Shown here piece after piece: positions 55,822 through 64,000 of a stretch of DNA of 64,000 nt; position 1 is the stretch's first letter; each line of letters opens with the position of its first letter. Position numbers and translations under genes: made by a program. Location: the NCBI RefSeq assembly GCF_011927835.1, contig NZ_JAATJH010000003.1:310001-374000 (forward strand), given 5' to 3'. This stretch comes from Neolewinella antarctica (GTDB lineage Bacteria > Bacteroidota > Bacteroidia > Chitinophagales > Saprospiraceae). The notes below the pieces were generated by a model that was given only the letters and a program-made list of their open reading frames with translations, made no database searches and was not told the origin of the DNA.

Positions 55822-56268
55822 ATGAGTACCAACAGCAAGCAAGTAGACGCTCTAAACAAACTAATTACTACCCTTTACGACGGAGAGGAAGGCTACAAAG
55901 AAGCCGCCACCGACGTGGAAAATGTAGCCCTTAAAACCCGCTTCCGTAGCCTCGCGCAGCAGCGTTACGACTTCGGTCACGAACTCAAGCCCTTTTTTGA
56001 CGTGCTCGGAGGTAAAGTGGACAAAGGTTCTAGCCTGGCCGCCGGTGCGCATCGCATCTGGATCGACCTGAAAACCGCCGTTGTCGGAAACGATGACGCC
56101 GCCGTTCTTGCCGAAGTAGTTCGTGGTGAAGAAAGTGCCCTCGAAAGCTACTCCGAAGTACTGGCCCACAACGATCTTCCCGCCGCCGCCCGCACGACGA
56201 TCACCGCACAGCGCGATAAGATTCAAACCGCACTGAACGAGATGCGCAAGATGAAGAAAGTAGCCTAA
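55822..56268 (+). CDS. PA2169/DUF2383 family four-helix-bundle protein
   Basis: 148 residues from ATG 55822. Ferritin-like helical bundle with the family pattern ALNKLITTLYDGEEGYKEAATDVEN, FRSLAQQRYDFGHELKPFF...GAHRIWIDLKTAVVGNDDAAVLAEVVRGEESALESYSEVL. Members are stress-induced and of unclear function. A strong bidirectional hairpin follows. Different from the four-helix-bundle family at 29.6 kb despite the similar name. Confidence 0.87.
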   Translation: MSTNSKQVDALNKLITTLYDGEEGYKEAATDVENVALKTRFRSLAQQRYDFGHELKPFFDVLGGKVDKGSSLAAGAHRIWIDLKTAVVGNDDAAVLAEVVRGEESALESYSEVLAHNDLPAAARTTITAQRDKIQTALNEMRKMKKVA

Positions 56269-56298
56269 GCTGCCTTCGATCACATAAGATCCCTTACG

Positions 56299-56341
56299 AA
56301 AAGCCTTTCGCCATTCATTTGGCGGGAGGCTTTTCTGTTTT
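56299..56341. terminator. Terminator after the DUF2383 gene
   Basis: AAAAGCCTTTCGCC and GGCGGGAGGCTTTT form a stem with a two-base internal mismatch and an ATTCATTT loop, then CTGTTTTTG. Confidence 0.85.
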
Positions 56342-56381
56342 TGCGTACATACGGAGATTATTCAGTTACGTCCATCCGATA

Positions 56382-56408
56382 TTGACTTCCTGGTCTAGTG
56401 TATCTTCG
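56382..56408 (+). promoter_or_regulatory. Candidate promoter of purU
   Basis: TTG (56382-56384) and TATCTTCG (56401-56408) are near the Bacteroidota consensus with a short 16-bp spacer. The GTG start at 56433 is 24 bp after the -7 box. Confidence 0.4.
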
Positions 56409-56432
56409 CACACTCAAATCATTTTACGTTAC

Positions 56433-57290
56433 GTGCCAGACTGTGCCATCCTCCTCATTCATTGTCCTGACCAGCCTGGCCTGGTGGCGCTCGTCACCGA
56501 GTTCGTCCACAAAAACCGGGGGAATATCCTCAACCTGGATCAGCACGTCGACAACGACCTGGGGCACTTCTTCATGCGGATCGAGTGGGAGCTCGGCGAG
56601 TTTACCATCCCGCGCGGTAAGATCAGCGAGTATTTCGCAACCCTGATCGGTGATGCGTACGGGATGCACTGGCAACTCGAATTCAGCGAAACGAAGCCAC
56701 GGATGGCGATCTTCGTGAGCAAAGCCAGTCACTGCCTCTACGATATTTTGCAGCGCTACGCGATTGGAGAATTCGACTGTGAGATCCCCGCCATCGTGAG
56801 TAATCACGAAAGCCTGCGCGGCGTAGCCCAGCGTTTCGATATTCCGTTTCATTACTGTCCGATCACGAAGGAGAATAAAGTCGTTCAGGAGGAGAAAACG
56901 GCCATGTTTTTCGAAGAACTGAGGGTCGACGTGATCGTCCTGGCTCGCTACATGCAAATCCTTTCCGACGATTTTTGCCGCCGCTACGAGAACCGCATCA
57001 TCAACATCCATCATTCCTTTTTGCCCGCCTTTAAGGGTGCCCGCCCCTACCATAATGCGTTCAACCGCGGCGTTAAGATCATCGGCGCGACGAGCCACTA
57101 CGTTACGGCTGATCTCGACGAGGGGCCGATTATTGCCCAGGACGTAGCCCACGTGAGCCACCGCGACGGGGTGAACGACCTCAAGCGGATTGGCCGCGAC
57201 GTGGAAAAGCGCGTCCTGAGTAAAGCCATCTATTTTCAACTACAACACCGCATTTTACCGTTCGGAAATCGAACTATTATCTTTAATTGA
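56433..57290 (+). CDS. purU: Formyltetrahydrofolate deformylase
   Basis: 285 residues from GTG 56433, which follows the -7 box; the frame upstream overlaps the terminator. Releases formate from 10-formyl-THF and balances the one-carbon pool. N-terminal ACT domain (CAILLIHCPDQPGLVALVTEFVHKNRGNILNLDQHVD) and C-terminal formyl-transferase domain with the catalytic Asn-His-Asp triad in INIHHSFLPAFKGARPYHNAF and ADLDEGPIIAQDV. Followed by a palindromic repeat. Confidence 0.93.
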   Translation: MPDCAILLIHCPDQPGLVALVTEFVHKNRGNILNLDQHVDNDLGHFFMRIEWELGEFTIPRGKISEYFATLIGDAYGMHWQLEFSETKPRMAIFVSKASHCLYDILQRYAIGEFDCEIPAIVSNHESLRGVAQRFDIPFHYCPITKENKVVQEEKTAMFFEELRVDVIVLARYMQILSDDFCRRYENRIINIHHSFLPAFKGARPYHNAFNRGVKIIGATSHYVTADLDEGPIIAQDVAHVSHRDGVNDLKRIGRDVEKRVLSKAIYFQLQHRILPFGNRTIIFN

Positions 57291-57302
57291 TCTGGACCCA
57301 AA

Positions 57303-57390
57303 GGTTGAGGGCATCCTGCCCGAACGGCCATGCGGTAGCGCCGCAGCTGTTCCCCGATAGTTATTGGGGTCGGGCTACAGGCCCTCAACC
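57303..57390. repeat. GGGCCTCYGGCCCGAAC palindromic repeat, full unit with embedded palindrome
   Basis: Left arm GGTTGAGGGCATCCTGCCCG, spacer CATGCGGTAGCGCCGCAGCTG, then the 18-bp palindrome CCCCGATAGTTATTGGGG (57352-57369) and right arm CGGGCTACAGGCCCTCAACC. Two repeat families are nested here. Confidence 0.75.
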
Positions 57391-57407
57391 TTAATTATTA
57401 CCAACTT

Positions 57408-58061
57408 ATGCTACAGGCCACCCGCGTACAGAAAAGATACGGTACCCTCCAAGTTTTAAAGGGCGTCGACCTGACGGTTGGTAAAGGGGAAATCGTGAGT
57501 ATCGTGGGTAAATCCGGCGCGGGGAAATCTACCTTGCTCCACATCCTCGGTACGCTCGACCGACCGGACAGCGGGATACTGGAGATCGGGGGGCAGGACG
57601 TGTTCAAATTATCGGAAAAAGCTTTGTCCGCCTTCCGGAACAAGCAAATCGGGTTCGTCTTTCAGTTTCATCATTTGCTACCCGAATTCACGGCGCTGGA
57701 GAACATCTGCCTTCCCGCTTACATCGCCGGGACGGACGAGGCCGCCGCCCAAAAACGCGCCAAAGAACTACTCAGCTACCTGGGCCTTACCGAACGGATG
57801 GACCACAAACCCAACCAGTTGAGTGGTGGCGAGCAGCAACGCGTCGCCGTCGCCCGCGCCCTCATCAACTCACCGGCCATCGTCTACGCGGACGAGCCGA
57901 GCGGGAACCTGGATTCGGTGAGTTCGCAGGAGTTGCACGCGCTGTTGTTCCAGTTGCGGGACGACTTCGGGCAGTCGTTCATCATCGTTACGCACAACGA
58001 GGAGTTGGCGGGGATTAGTGACCGGCGGTTGGAGATGTTGGACGGGATTTTGGTGGGGTAG
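57408..58061 (+). CDS. lolD: ABC transporter ATP-binding protein, LolD/MacB type
   Basis: 217 residues. Walker [11 protein letters not shown]-loop [24 protein letters not shown], signature [15 protein letters not shown], Walker [13 protein letters not shown] and H-loop ITVTHNEE-like IIVTHNEEL. The [13 protein letters not shown] stretch points to LolD, which powers lipoprotein release from the inner membrane. No permease gene is adjacent; in Bacteroidota lolD is often separate from lolCE. Confidence 0.9.
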   Translation: MLQATRVQKRYGTLQVLKGVDLTVGKGEIVSIVGKSGAGKSTLLHILGTLDRPDSGILEIGGQDVFKLSEKALSAFRNKQIGFVFQFHHLLPEFTALENICLPAYIAGTDEAAAQKRAKELLSYLGLTERMDHKPNQLSGGEQQRVAVARALINSPAIVYADEPSGNLDSVSSQELHALLFQLRDDFGQSFIIVTHNEELAGISDRRLEMLDGILVG

Positions 58062-58217
58062 GGTAGGAGCGTAGATGAAGGATGCGCCACGATAGCTAGC
58101 GGAGCGGGTGCAGAGAACTCGGTAAGAAATCAGAGCTTGTTGGGCAAATACATACTTGATGACTTGGTGAACTGTACGTCAGCCTGCTTATCTTGGTCCC
58201 ATTCCAACCAGTTAACC

Positions 58218-61200
58218 ATGCGCCACCTACTAATTTTCCTTGCTTTCACGAGTTTGCTGTGTACCGGCGTCCGCGCCCAGGAAAGCGATGCGGACCTAAG
58301 CCTCACTTCCTCCCTCGAATTCCGCAACATCGGCCCCTTCCGCGGTGGCCGCTCCTGCGCCGTGACGGGCGTGGCGGGCCAACCGAACCTGTACTACTTT
58401 GGTGCGGCGGGCGGCGGCGTCTGGAAGACCAAGGACGGCGGCCAGACCTGGGTCAACGTTTCCGACGGCTTCTTCGGCGGCTCCATCGGTGCAATTGCGG
58501 TAGCCGAAAGTAATCCGAACGTGCTCTACGTCGGCGGTGGTGAAAAAACCGTGCGGGGTAACGTCAGCTACGGCTACGGCGTGTGGAAATCCATCGACGC
58601 CGGCAAGACCTGGCAACAAGTGGGCCTCGAAAATAGCCGGCACATCGGGCGTATCCGCGTGGATAAAAATGATCCGAACCTGGTTTACGCCGCCGTGATG
58701 GGTGATCTGTACAAGGACTCAGAAGAACGGGGCGTGTACCGCAGCAAAGACGGTGGTAAAAACTGGGAACGCGTGTTGTTTCCAAGCGCGGCCGCGGGTG
58801 CCGTAGATCTTTCGATCGACGCCGCCAACCCCCGGGTCATGTTCGCCAGCACCTGGAAAATTCGTCGGACGCCCTACAGCCTTGAATCCGGAGGCGAAGG
58901 CAGCGGCCTCTGGAAGAGCGTTGACGGCGGTGATACCTGGAAGGATATTTCGACCAATAAAGGATTGCCAAAAGGTATCTGGGGTATCAACGCCGTGGCC
59001 ATCAGCCCCGTCGACGGAGAGCGTATTTACGCCCTGATCGAAAACGAAAACGGTGGCGTGTTCGTCAGTAACGACGGCGGCAAAACTTGGGAGAAGCGGA
59101 GCGAGGAACGCTCCCTGCGCCAGCGCGCCTGGTACTACACCCGCATTTACGCCGACCCCGTTGACGTCGACGGCGTGTACGTGATGAACGTCAATTACCA
59201 TCACAGTCTCGATGGTGGCAAGACTTTTGAATCCAGCCGCGCCCCCCACGGCGACCACCACGATCTCTGGATCGCCCCTGAGGACCCGGAGCGGATGATC
59301 ATCGGCGACGACGGCGGCGCGCAAGTATCATTCGACCGGGGCGACAACTGGTCGACCTACGAAAATCAGCCGACCGCCCAGTTCTACCGGGTGACGACCG
59401 ACAATCACTTCCCGTACCGCATCTACGGCGCGCAGCAGGATAATTCTACCGTCCGCATACCCCACCGCACGGATGGCGGCACGATTGGTGAATCCGACTG
59501 GGAAAGCACCGCCGGTGGCGAGAGTGCCCACATCGCGCCCGACCCCAACAACGCCGACATCGTTTACGGCGGTAGCTACGACGGTTTCTTTACCCGCTAC
59601 GACCACGAAACTGGCCAAGTGCGTGCCATCAACGTCTGGCCCGACAATCCGATGGGCCACGGCGCGGAGGGCATGAAGTACCGCTTCCAGTGGAACTTCC
59701 CGATCTTCTTCGGTACGGACGGCGAAACCCTATACACCACTAGCCAGCACGTTCACCGCAGCACCGACGACGGCGAAACCTGGGAAATCATCAGTCCCGA
59801 CCTGACGCGCAACGAGGCGGAAAAACTTGGCCCCTCCGGCGGGCCGATCACTAAAGACAATACTTCCGTAGAATACTACGCAACCATCTTCGCTGCTACT
59901 GAAAGCCACCGCGAGGCGGGGCTGATGTGGGCGGCGAGTGATGATGGCCTGGTACACGTAAAAGCTGACGGGCAGGACGACTGGGACGACGTAACGCCCC
60001 CGAACGCCCCGAAATACATCATGTGGAACTCGATCGACGTAGATGACAGCCAGGATGGTGGGGCCTTCCTTGCGGGAACGTCCTACAAGTCCGGCGATTA
60101 CACCCCCTACCTTTTCCGGACGGCTGACTACGGCAAATCCTGGTCGCGCATCGACGCCGGCATCCCCCGCGATGAATTCACCCGCGTTGTGCGCCAGTAC
60201 CGCAAATCGCCTAATATCCTGTTTGCCGGTACCGAAAAAGGGCTTTACGTGAGTTACGATACTGGGAGGAGCTGGGAAAGCTTTCAGCAAAACCTACCGA
60301 TCGTGCCGATCACCGATTTGACGATCAAGGACGATAATCTCATCATTGCCACCCAGGGTCGGAGTTTCTGGATCCTGGACGACCTGACCGTGTTGACCCA
60401 GCTGAAGGACGTGGCCGACGATCAGACGTACCACCTCTTCGCCCCGGCGTCAGCCTGGCGAATGGACGGCTCCACGCGCGAAAGTCGGACGGAAGGTCAG
60501 AATCACCCGGGGGGCGTAAACTTTCATCTCTGGCTGAGTGAGGAAGTTGCGCAGGATACGAACGAGTATTTTCTTCGCATCGAAAAGGACGCAGAAGTGA
60601 TCCGGGAGTGGACCACGAAGGATGACGATAATAAGCTGGAGCTCGAGCCCGGTGGGCAGACGATCAACTGGGATTTGCAATATCCGCTCGGCACCAAGGT
60701 CCCGGGCATGATTTTGTGGTGGGCCGGGACGGGTGGTCCACTGGCAATGCCGAGTATTTACACCGTTTATTTCGGTACGGAAGGTGACCAGCAGAGCCGG
60801 AAGTTTGTCGTGAAGGCCGATCCGCGCGTGACGGCCAGCGAAGACGATCAGTTGGCTCAGTTCAACTTCATGAAGGACGTGCAGGACAAGGTCAGTGAAG
60901 CCCACCAGACGATCCTCGATCTACGCAAGGTGCGGGAACAAATCAAGTCGTTCCAGGATCGTTTGCCGGAAAATGCTTCTCCGGAACTGAAGATGTACGG
61001 TGATTCCATCATCAAGTCCCTGACCGGCGTGGAAGAAACGCTCTACCAGACTAAGAACCAGTCCGGACAGGACCCACTGAACTACCCGATTCGCCTAACG
61101 AACAAGCTAGCGCACCTGAATAGCCTGGCGGGAATCGGCACGTTCAAGCCCACGGCTTCTTCGTACGCGGTCAAGGCGGAAATGACGGCGGCAATCGACG

Positions 61201-61322
61201 CGGAGCTGGACAAATATCGGGCCGTGGTGTTAGACCGGGTGCCGGCTTATAATCGCATGATTCTGGCGGAGGGCGTGCAGGTCATTGCGGTTCCGGTGGG
61301 GGAGGGGGATGCTCGTAAGTGA
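58218..61322 (+). CDS. Large secreted BNR/sortilin-like beta-propeller protein
   Basis: 1034 residues from ATG 58218. Signal peptide HLLIFLAFTSLLCTGVRAQ. Residues ~40-740 are repeated propeller blades with Asp-box motifs (S/T)xDxGxTW: TKDGGQTW, SIDAGKTW, SKDGGKNW, SVDGGDTW, SNDGGKTW, STDDGETW, TADYGKSW, YDTGRSW. This resembles VPS10/sortilin and BNR glycosyl-hydrolase-annotated proteins of Bacteroidota, whose activity is unproven. The last ~160 residues (DDQLAQFNFMKDVQDKVSEAHQTILDLRKVREQIK...) are helical. No T9SS sorting domain is visible, so the protein is probably periplasmic. Confidence 0.88.
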   Translation: MRHLLIFLAFTSLLCTGVRAQESDADLSLTSSLEFRNIGPFRGGRSCAVTGVAGQPNLYYFGAAGGGVWKTKDGGQTWVNVSDGFFGGSIGAIAVAESNPNVLYVGGGEKTVRGNVSYGYGVWKSIDAGKTWQQVGLENSRHIGRIRVDKNDPNLVYAAVMGDLYKDSEERGVYRSKDGGKNWERVLFPSAAAGAVDLSIDAANPRVMFASTWKIRRTPYSLESGGEGSGLWKSVDGGDTWKDISTNKGLPKGIWGINAVAISPVDGERIYALIENENGGVFVSNDGGKTWEKRSEERSLRQRAWYYTRIYADPVDVDGVYVMNVNYHHSLDGGKTFESSRAPHGDHHDLWIAPEDPERMIIGDDGGAQVSFDRGDNWSTYENQPTAQFYRVTTDNHFPYRIYGAQQDNSTVRIPHRTDGGTIGESDWESTAGGESAHIAPDPNNADIVYGGSYDGFFTRYDHETGQVRAINVWPDNPMGHGAEGMKYRFQWNFPIFFGTDGETLYTTSQHVHRSTDDGETWEIISPDLTRNEAEKLGPSGGPITKDNTSVEYYATIFAATESHREAGLMWAASDDGLVHVKADGQDDWDDVTPPNAPKYIMWNSIDVDDSQDGGAFLAGTSYKSGDYTPYLFRTADYGKSWSRIDAGIPRDEFTRVVRQYRKSPNILFAGTEKGLYVSYDTGRSWESFQQNLPIVPITDLTIKDDNLIIATQGRSFWILDDLTVLTQLKDVADDQTYHLFAPASAWRMDGSTRESRTEGQNHPGGVNFHLWLSEEVAQDTNEYFLRIEKDAEVIREWTTKDDDNKLELEPGGQTINWDLQYPLGTKVPGMILWWAGTGGPLAMPSIYTVYFGTEGDQQSRKFVVKADPRVTASEDDQLAQFNFMKDVQDKVSEAHQTILDLRKVREQIKSFQDRLPENASPELKMYGDSIIKSLTGVEETLYQTKNQSGQDPLNYPIRLTNKLAHLNSLAGIGTFKPTASSYAVKAEMTAAIDAELDKYRAVVLDRVPAYNRMILAEGVQVIAVPVGEGDARK
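58786..58802 (-). repeat. 19-bp GC-rich dispersed repeat, copy 15 (inside a CDS)
   Basis: GCGCGGCCGCGGGTGCC in the BNR-like gene, encoding Ala-Ala-Ala-Gly-Ala. Weak evidence that it is the repeat rather than chance coding sequence. Confidence 0.4.
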
Positions 61323-61543
61323 GAAATCTCTTGGAGAATAGCGTTAGTAAGTGATTTAGCTTTTCGGGGAGTGATTATAGATTAATTTTCGCGGATTTTA
61401 ACGGAAAGGTATAGTTGGGATATCCGTATTTTAAGTATTACCTCGGGATACCTAGCCACATCAAGACTGATAAATATTACATGATTTTTCTTTCTAATAT
61501 AACTTTTAGCTAGATTTGAGGATAGAAGGATTGCTACTTTCAG
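61323..61543. other. AT-rich non-coding stretch before repeat copy C
   Basis: No gene. Composition is clearly more AT-rich than the surrounding genes. No hairpin stronger than a few base pairs was noticed, so termination of the BNR-like gene is not explained by a visible terminator. Confidence 0.4.
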
Positions 61544-61711
61544 TAAGAGCATGTTGGGGCTTTGCCTTCCGGTCTCGTTTTGGCCACTTTTGCGCTGATT
61601 TTCGTCAGCAAAATCTTCATTTAGCTACGGCTAAACTCCGGTTTTGCTGCCTTAATCATCACAAAACTGTCTCAAAACCGACCAGGAACCCAAAGTCCCA
61701 ACATACTCTAA
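61544..61711. repeat. Long inverted-end repeat (AGAGCATGTTGGGAC family), copy C
   Basis: Third copy, inverse to A and B in its interior, about 168 bp. Ends TAAGAGCATGTTGGGGCTTT and CAAAGTCCCAACATACTCTA. The core has GCAAAATCTTCATTTAGCTACGGC, the inverse of the copy B centre. Shorter than A and B by about 20-30 bp. Confidence 0.75.
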
Positions 61712-61792
61712 GTTTATTCTGGCCTAAGTCTCTCCTTTGGGAAGTAGGTTCTTCTTTTGCGCTGCTATTTTTTGAACCTTGCCCTAACCACA

Positions 61793-64000
61793 ATGCATCA
61801 ACTACTATCGCTACTTATTTTACTATTTGGATTTACAATAACTCTGAGTGGTCAAGATTTACCGTACGTGCTCGAGGTCCTCGACCTAAATACTACACCG
61901 GCCCGCCCTGGTGCGATGGACCAGGTTGTAGAGGGGCCGAAGGGTACGTATTTCAACCACAAAATATCGGGCCCCAGCGGTAGTGCCCTCACTACTCTAC
62001 TTTACTTTGATGGTAGTTTGGTTAAAGAAATATACAAAGTTACCGAGCCGGTAAGATTACTATCGGCCAATGAGCGGGGAATATATTTCTTCGAGGATAT
62101 CAAAGATGCCGTGTTTGGTCGCAACTTATTATTCACCAATTTTACTACGGGCAAGACCGATACACTTTCTAACACTCCGCTGAGTAACGCTAGGACAGTG
62201 CCCTTTGGGGACAAAATCTATGTATTTGAGGATGCCATCCAACTGTTTTCAGACGAGGGCGTAGCAGTAACCATAGATGCTTCTTACGGGGGGTGCAGTT
62301 GTGGAGTAGGTACCCGTCGGTTTCTTCAGGTAGGTGATTTCTTGTATTATCGAGAAGAGCTAAGCTACGGTGTCACAGATGGCACCGCAAACAGTACCAA
62401 GACAGTTTTTCAGTCAACGTTCATCAATGAAGTTGATGAACTATTTGAGTACAATGGTCTGATTATAGCTTTAGGGAATAGATATTTGAGATCTTATGAT
62501 CCCCTTACGGGTATAGAAACCGATTTAACGAATGATGTGGTTGCAATGCCAGGCACGTTATCACCTACGGCTACCGCAACCGCTGCGATGACGACGAACG
62601 GATTAGTTTTTACCGCTAATCACGAAGATACTGGCAGGGAGCTATTCGTAACGAATGGTACTAAAGCCGGAACTCAACTCCTGTTGGAAGCGGCAGAGGG
62701 GCCAGCTAACGGTATTTCGGCACAAGGCATTAGTGAAAACGGAAAGTTGCTCATATATGGCGAGCCAGTGGATGGGTCAGTAAACCTTTACTTGACCGAC
62801 GGTTCTCAATCCGGTACTTATCCCGTACTCAATGTAGCGGTCAGTGAATTTACAGATAAAAAATTATCTTCAGTCGGTCTTACTAATGGTAATATAATAA
62901 TTGCATCGTCCGCAGGGGGGGCAGTCCAAAGCAGCTCCAAGGTATACAGCATCGATCCATCCAATAGGGGAGCACTGGCTAAGCTCATTACAACACTTCC
63001 TTTTAATATAGGCCAGCGAAAGCTTAGTTCCGTCAACAACCGTTTGATTGTAAGTACCGATTTCTTTGGTGGGGATTTGTTGTCCATAGGAACTACACCC
63101 AATGACGTGTTTACAGTCGGAGAGAATGTTGATTTAACCTTTCTCTACGAAAATGAGGACTTTCTGTTCTATTTAGATAGCAGAACAACCGAACAAGTAA
63201 TAGTAGCAACTAGTGGGAACGAGGGAGACCTAACTAAATTACAGGTTGCGGAAAGTTGGGCAAGTGGCGGCGTTGATGGTACTGTGTTCAGCATTGGAGA
63301 TCAACTATACTCCTACGCTTTCGACCCCGAAGTTGGGGAAAGCGTCTACTCGATTTCAGCGGAATTAGGCACTACACTCGTGGCGGACTTTTTTAACTAC
63401 ACCAACGGAAGTGATAACATCAACATACTTCCATTGGGTGCGGAGGTAGTAATTGGCGTAAGTAATCGTTCCAGTCCCGCCGTATCTTATCTAACCAGTG
63501 GTGTGGTTGGGGATATTGATACTTTCTCCCAGGCATTCGGGCGCAGTGGTTTTGAGGAACTCATAGGTAGCTTTGAGGATCGTTTTTATTTTAGCGACCG
63601 CTTCGAATCGACTACCTATGAATTCGATAAGGGTGATCTAGAATCCCGACCGATCACGCAACCATCAACTCAATACACCTACAGCAATCCAGTGCTAATT
63701 GCGGACACGCTCTACCGCGTGCGACGTGCACGTACCGGAAACTTCAGGTACGCCCCCGTCCAGTTGTCCGCGTTCTCAGTACTAGATCGCGTGGAGAAAA
63801 TTACCGCTGGCGATAAATTCGGAATACCGTCAAATGGGCCAATCAGCTTGGTTTCTGACGGTAAAACACTCTACTACGTAGCTTATTCGAGAGCGGAAAC
63901 ACAATTAAGAAGCTATACTATTGAGGGGGGAGAGGGGAAATTACTCAAGTCTTATACGGATAACCCTAACCGGATCAACCTGTACGCAGACGATAACCAA
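61793..64000 (+). CDS. Secreted repeat protein with ELWxxDGTxxGT-like motifs, 3' end outside the window
   Basis: Open from ATG 61793 to the last base (736 codons, no stop). Signal peptide MHQLLSLLILLFGFTITLSG. The mature part is beta-rich and contains the pattern ELF-VTNGTKAGTQLL (about residue 283) and NLYLTDGSQSGTYPVL (about 332), diverged forms of the ELWxxDGTxxGTxxLxDI repeat of large secreted Bacteroidota proteins, together with propeller-like strands (GKTLYYVAYSRA, DQLYSYAFDPE). A T9SS sorting domain would be expected at the missing C-terminus. The codon usage is more AT-rich than in its neighbours, which may mean recent arrival. Confidence 0.75.
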   Translation, partial: MHQLLSLLILLFGFTITLSGQDLPYVLEVLDLNTTPARPGAMDQVVEGPKGTYFNHKISGPSGSALTTLLYFDGSLVKEIYKVTEPVRLLSANERGIYFFEDIKDAVFGRNLLFTNFTTGKTDTLSNTPLSNARTVPFGDKIYVFEDAIQLFSDEGVAVTIDASYGGCSCGVGTRRFLQVGDFLYYREELSYGVTDGTANSTKTVFQSTFINEVDELFEYNGLIIALGNRYLRSYDPLTGIETDLTNDVVAMPGTLSPTATATAAMTTNGLVFTANHEDTGRELFVTNGTKAGTQLLLEAAEGPANGISAQGISENGKLLIYGEPVDGSVNLYLTDGSQSGTYPVLNVAVSEFTDKKLSSVGLTNGNIIIASSAGGAVQSSSKVYSIDPSNRGALAKLITTLPFNIGQRKLSSVNNRLIVSTDFFGGDLLSIGTTPNDVFTVGENVDLTFLYENEDFLFYLDSRTTEQVIVATSGNEGDLTKLQVAESWASGGVDGTVFSIGDQLYSYAFDPEVGESVYSISAELGTTLVADFFNYTNGSDNINILPLGAEVVIGVSNRSSPAVSYLTSGVVGDIDTFSQAFGRSGFEELIGSFEDRFYFSDRFESTTYEFDKGDLESRPITQPSTQYTYSNPVLIADTLYRVRRARTGNFRYAPVQLSAFSVLDRVEKITAGDKFGIPSNGPISLVSDGKTLYYVAYSRAETQLRSYTIEGGEGKLLKSYTDNPNRINLYADDNQ

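Noticed and set aside
55822-56268. Second member of the heptamer-associated four-helix-bundle family
   Set aside because: The sequence belongs to the ferritin-like PA2169/DUF2383 family and no heptamer arrays flank it.
58262-58279. 19-bp repeat copy at the signal peptidase site of the BNR protein (ACCGGCGTCCGCGCCCAG)
   Set aside because: Two changes in the core and an ordinary TGVRAQ cleavage site; it cannot be separated from normal coding sequence.

Overview
The window looks like chromosomal DNA of a marine, heterotrophic Bacteroidota of the Saprospiria/Lewinella type. The evidence is: promoters of the Bacteroidota form TTTG-N19-TAnnTTTG (ahead of atpD and ahead of the membrane protein at 46.4 kb); a type IX secretion C-terminal sorting domain; ATP synthase genes split into atpBEFHAG and a separate atpDC; a Bacteroidota-type proton-pumping rhodopsin with its retinal-forming dioxygenase; many secreted lipoproteins; and moderately GC-rich, intron-free, dense coding. 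The taxon is inferred from gene content, not from a marker-gene search.

Layout. 0-5.4 kb: envelope and small stress genes (tandem META-domain protein cut by the left edge, class-C beta-lactamase-like hydrolase, periplasmic 5-hydroxyisourate hydrolase, META lipoprotein, GlcG/HbpS-like protein, OsmC). 5.4-9.2 kb: MFS exporter, then the blh-rhodopsin phototrophy pair. 9.5-19.3 kb: CbpA-type J protein, isoaspartyl peptidase, RecX, MscS, AceK, AspS, a self-regulated Fic protein, glutaminase. 19.7-26.7 kb: small membrane protein, Tat-exported NIPSNAP protein, the TIGR02587/TIGR02588 pair, GH13 lipoprotein, HD protein, an orphan sigma region-4 protein, a sugar-nucleotidyltransferase. 27.4-36.4 kb: atpC-atpD, a four-helix-bundle gene inside heptamer arrays, YbgC thioesterase, YihY, NfeD-like protein plus flotillin, amidohydrolase. 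36.7-47.1 kb: acyl-CoA ligase, T9SS-secreted jelly-roll protein, trehalase, SSS symporter, release factor 1, an unknown membrane protein. 47.2-53 kb: a broken murein endopeptidase followed by atpBEFHAG. 53-64 kb: SH3 lipoprotein, ankyrin protein, Gfo/Idh/MocA oxidoreductase, DUF2383 protein, PurU, LolD-like ATPase, a large BNR/sortilin-like protein, and a secreted protein with ELWxxDGTxxGT-like repeats that runs off the right edge.

The most unusual content is the repeat landscape. At least five dispersed families share the intergenic space: (1) elements bounded by inverted arrays of 7-bp tandem repeats, one of which carries a four-helix-bundle (S23/IVP-type) gene and two of which have no gene and fill the gap between neighbouring genes almost exactly; (2) a 19-bp repeat, GGCACCCGCGACCGCGCCC, in about 15 copies, five of them inside genes and always in the same reading frame (Ala-Pro-Ala-Thr-Ala-Pro, or its reverse complement); (3) a 185-bp MITE-like element with an 8-bp target duplication; (4) a ~170-200-bp element with long inverted ends, in three copies; (5) palindromic GGGCCTCYGGCCCGAAC units. 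No rRNA, tRNA, CRISPR array, prophage or complete transposase gene was recognised by eye.
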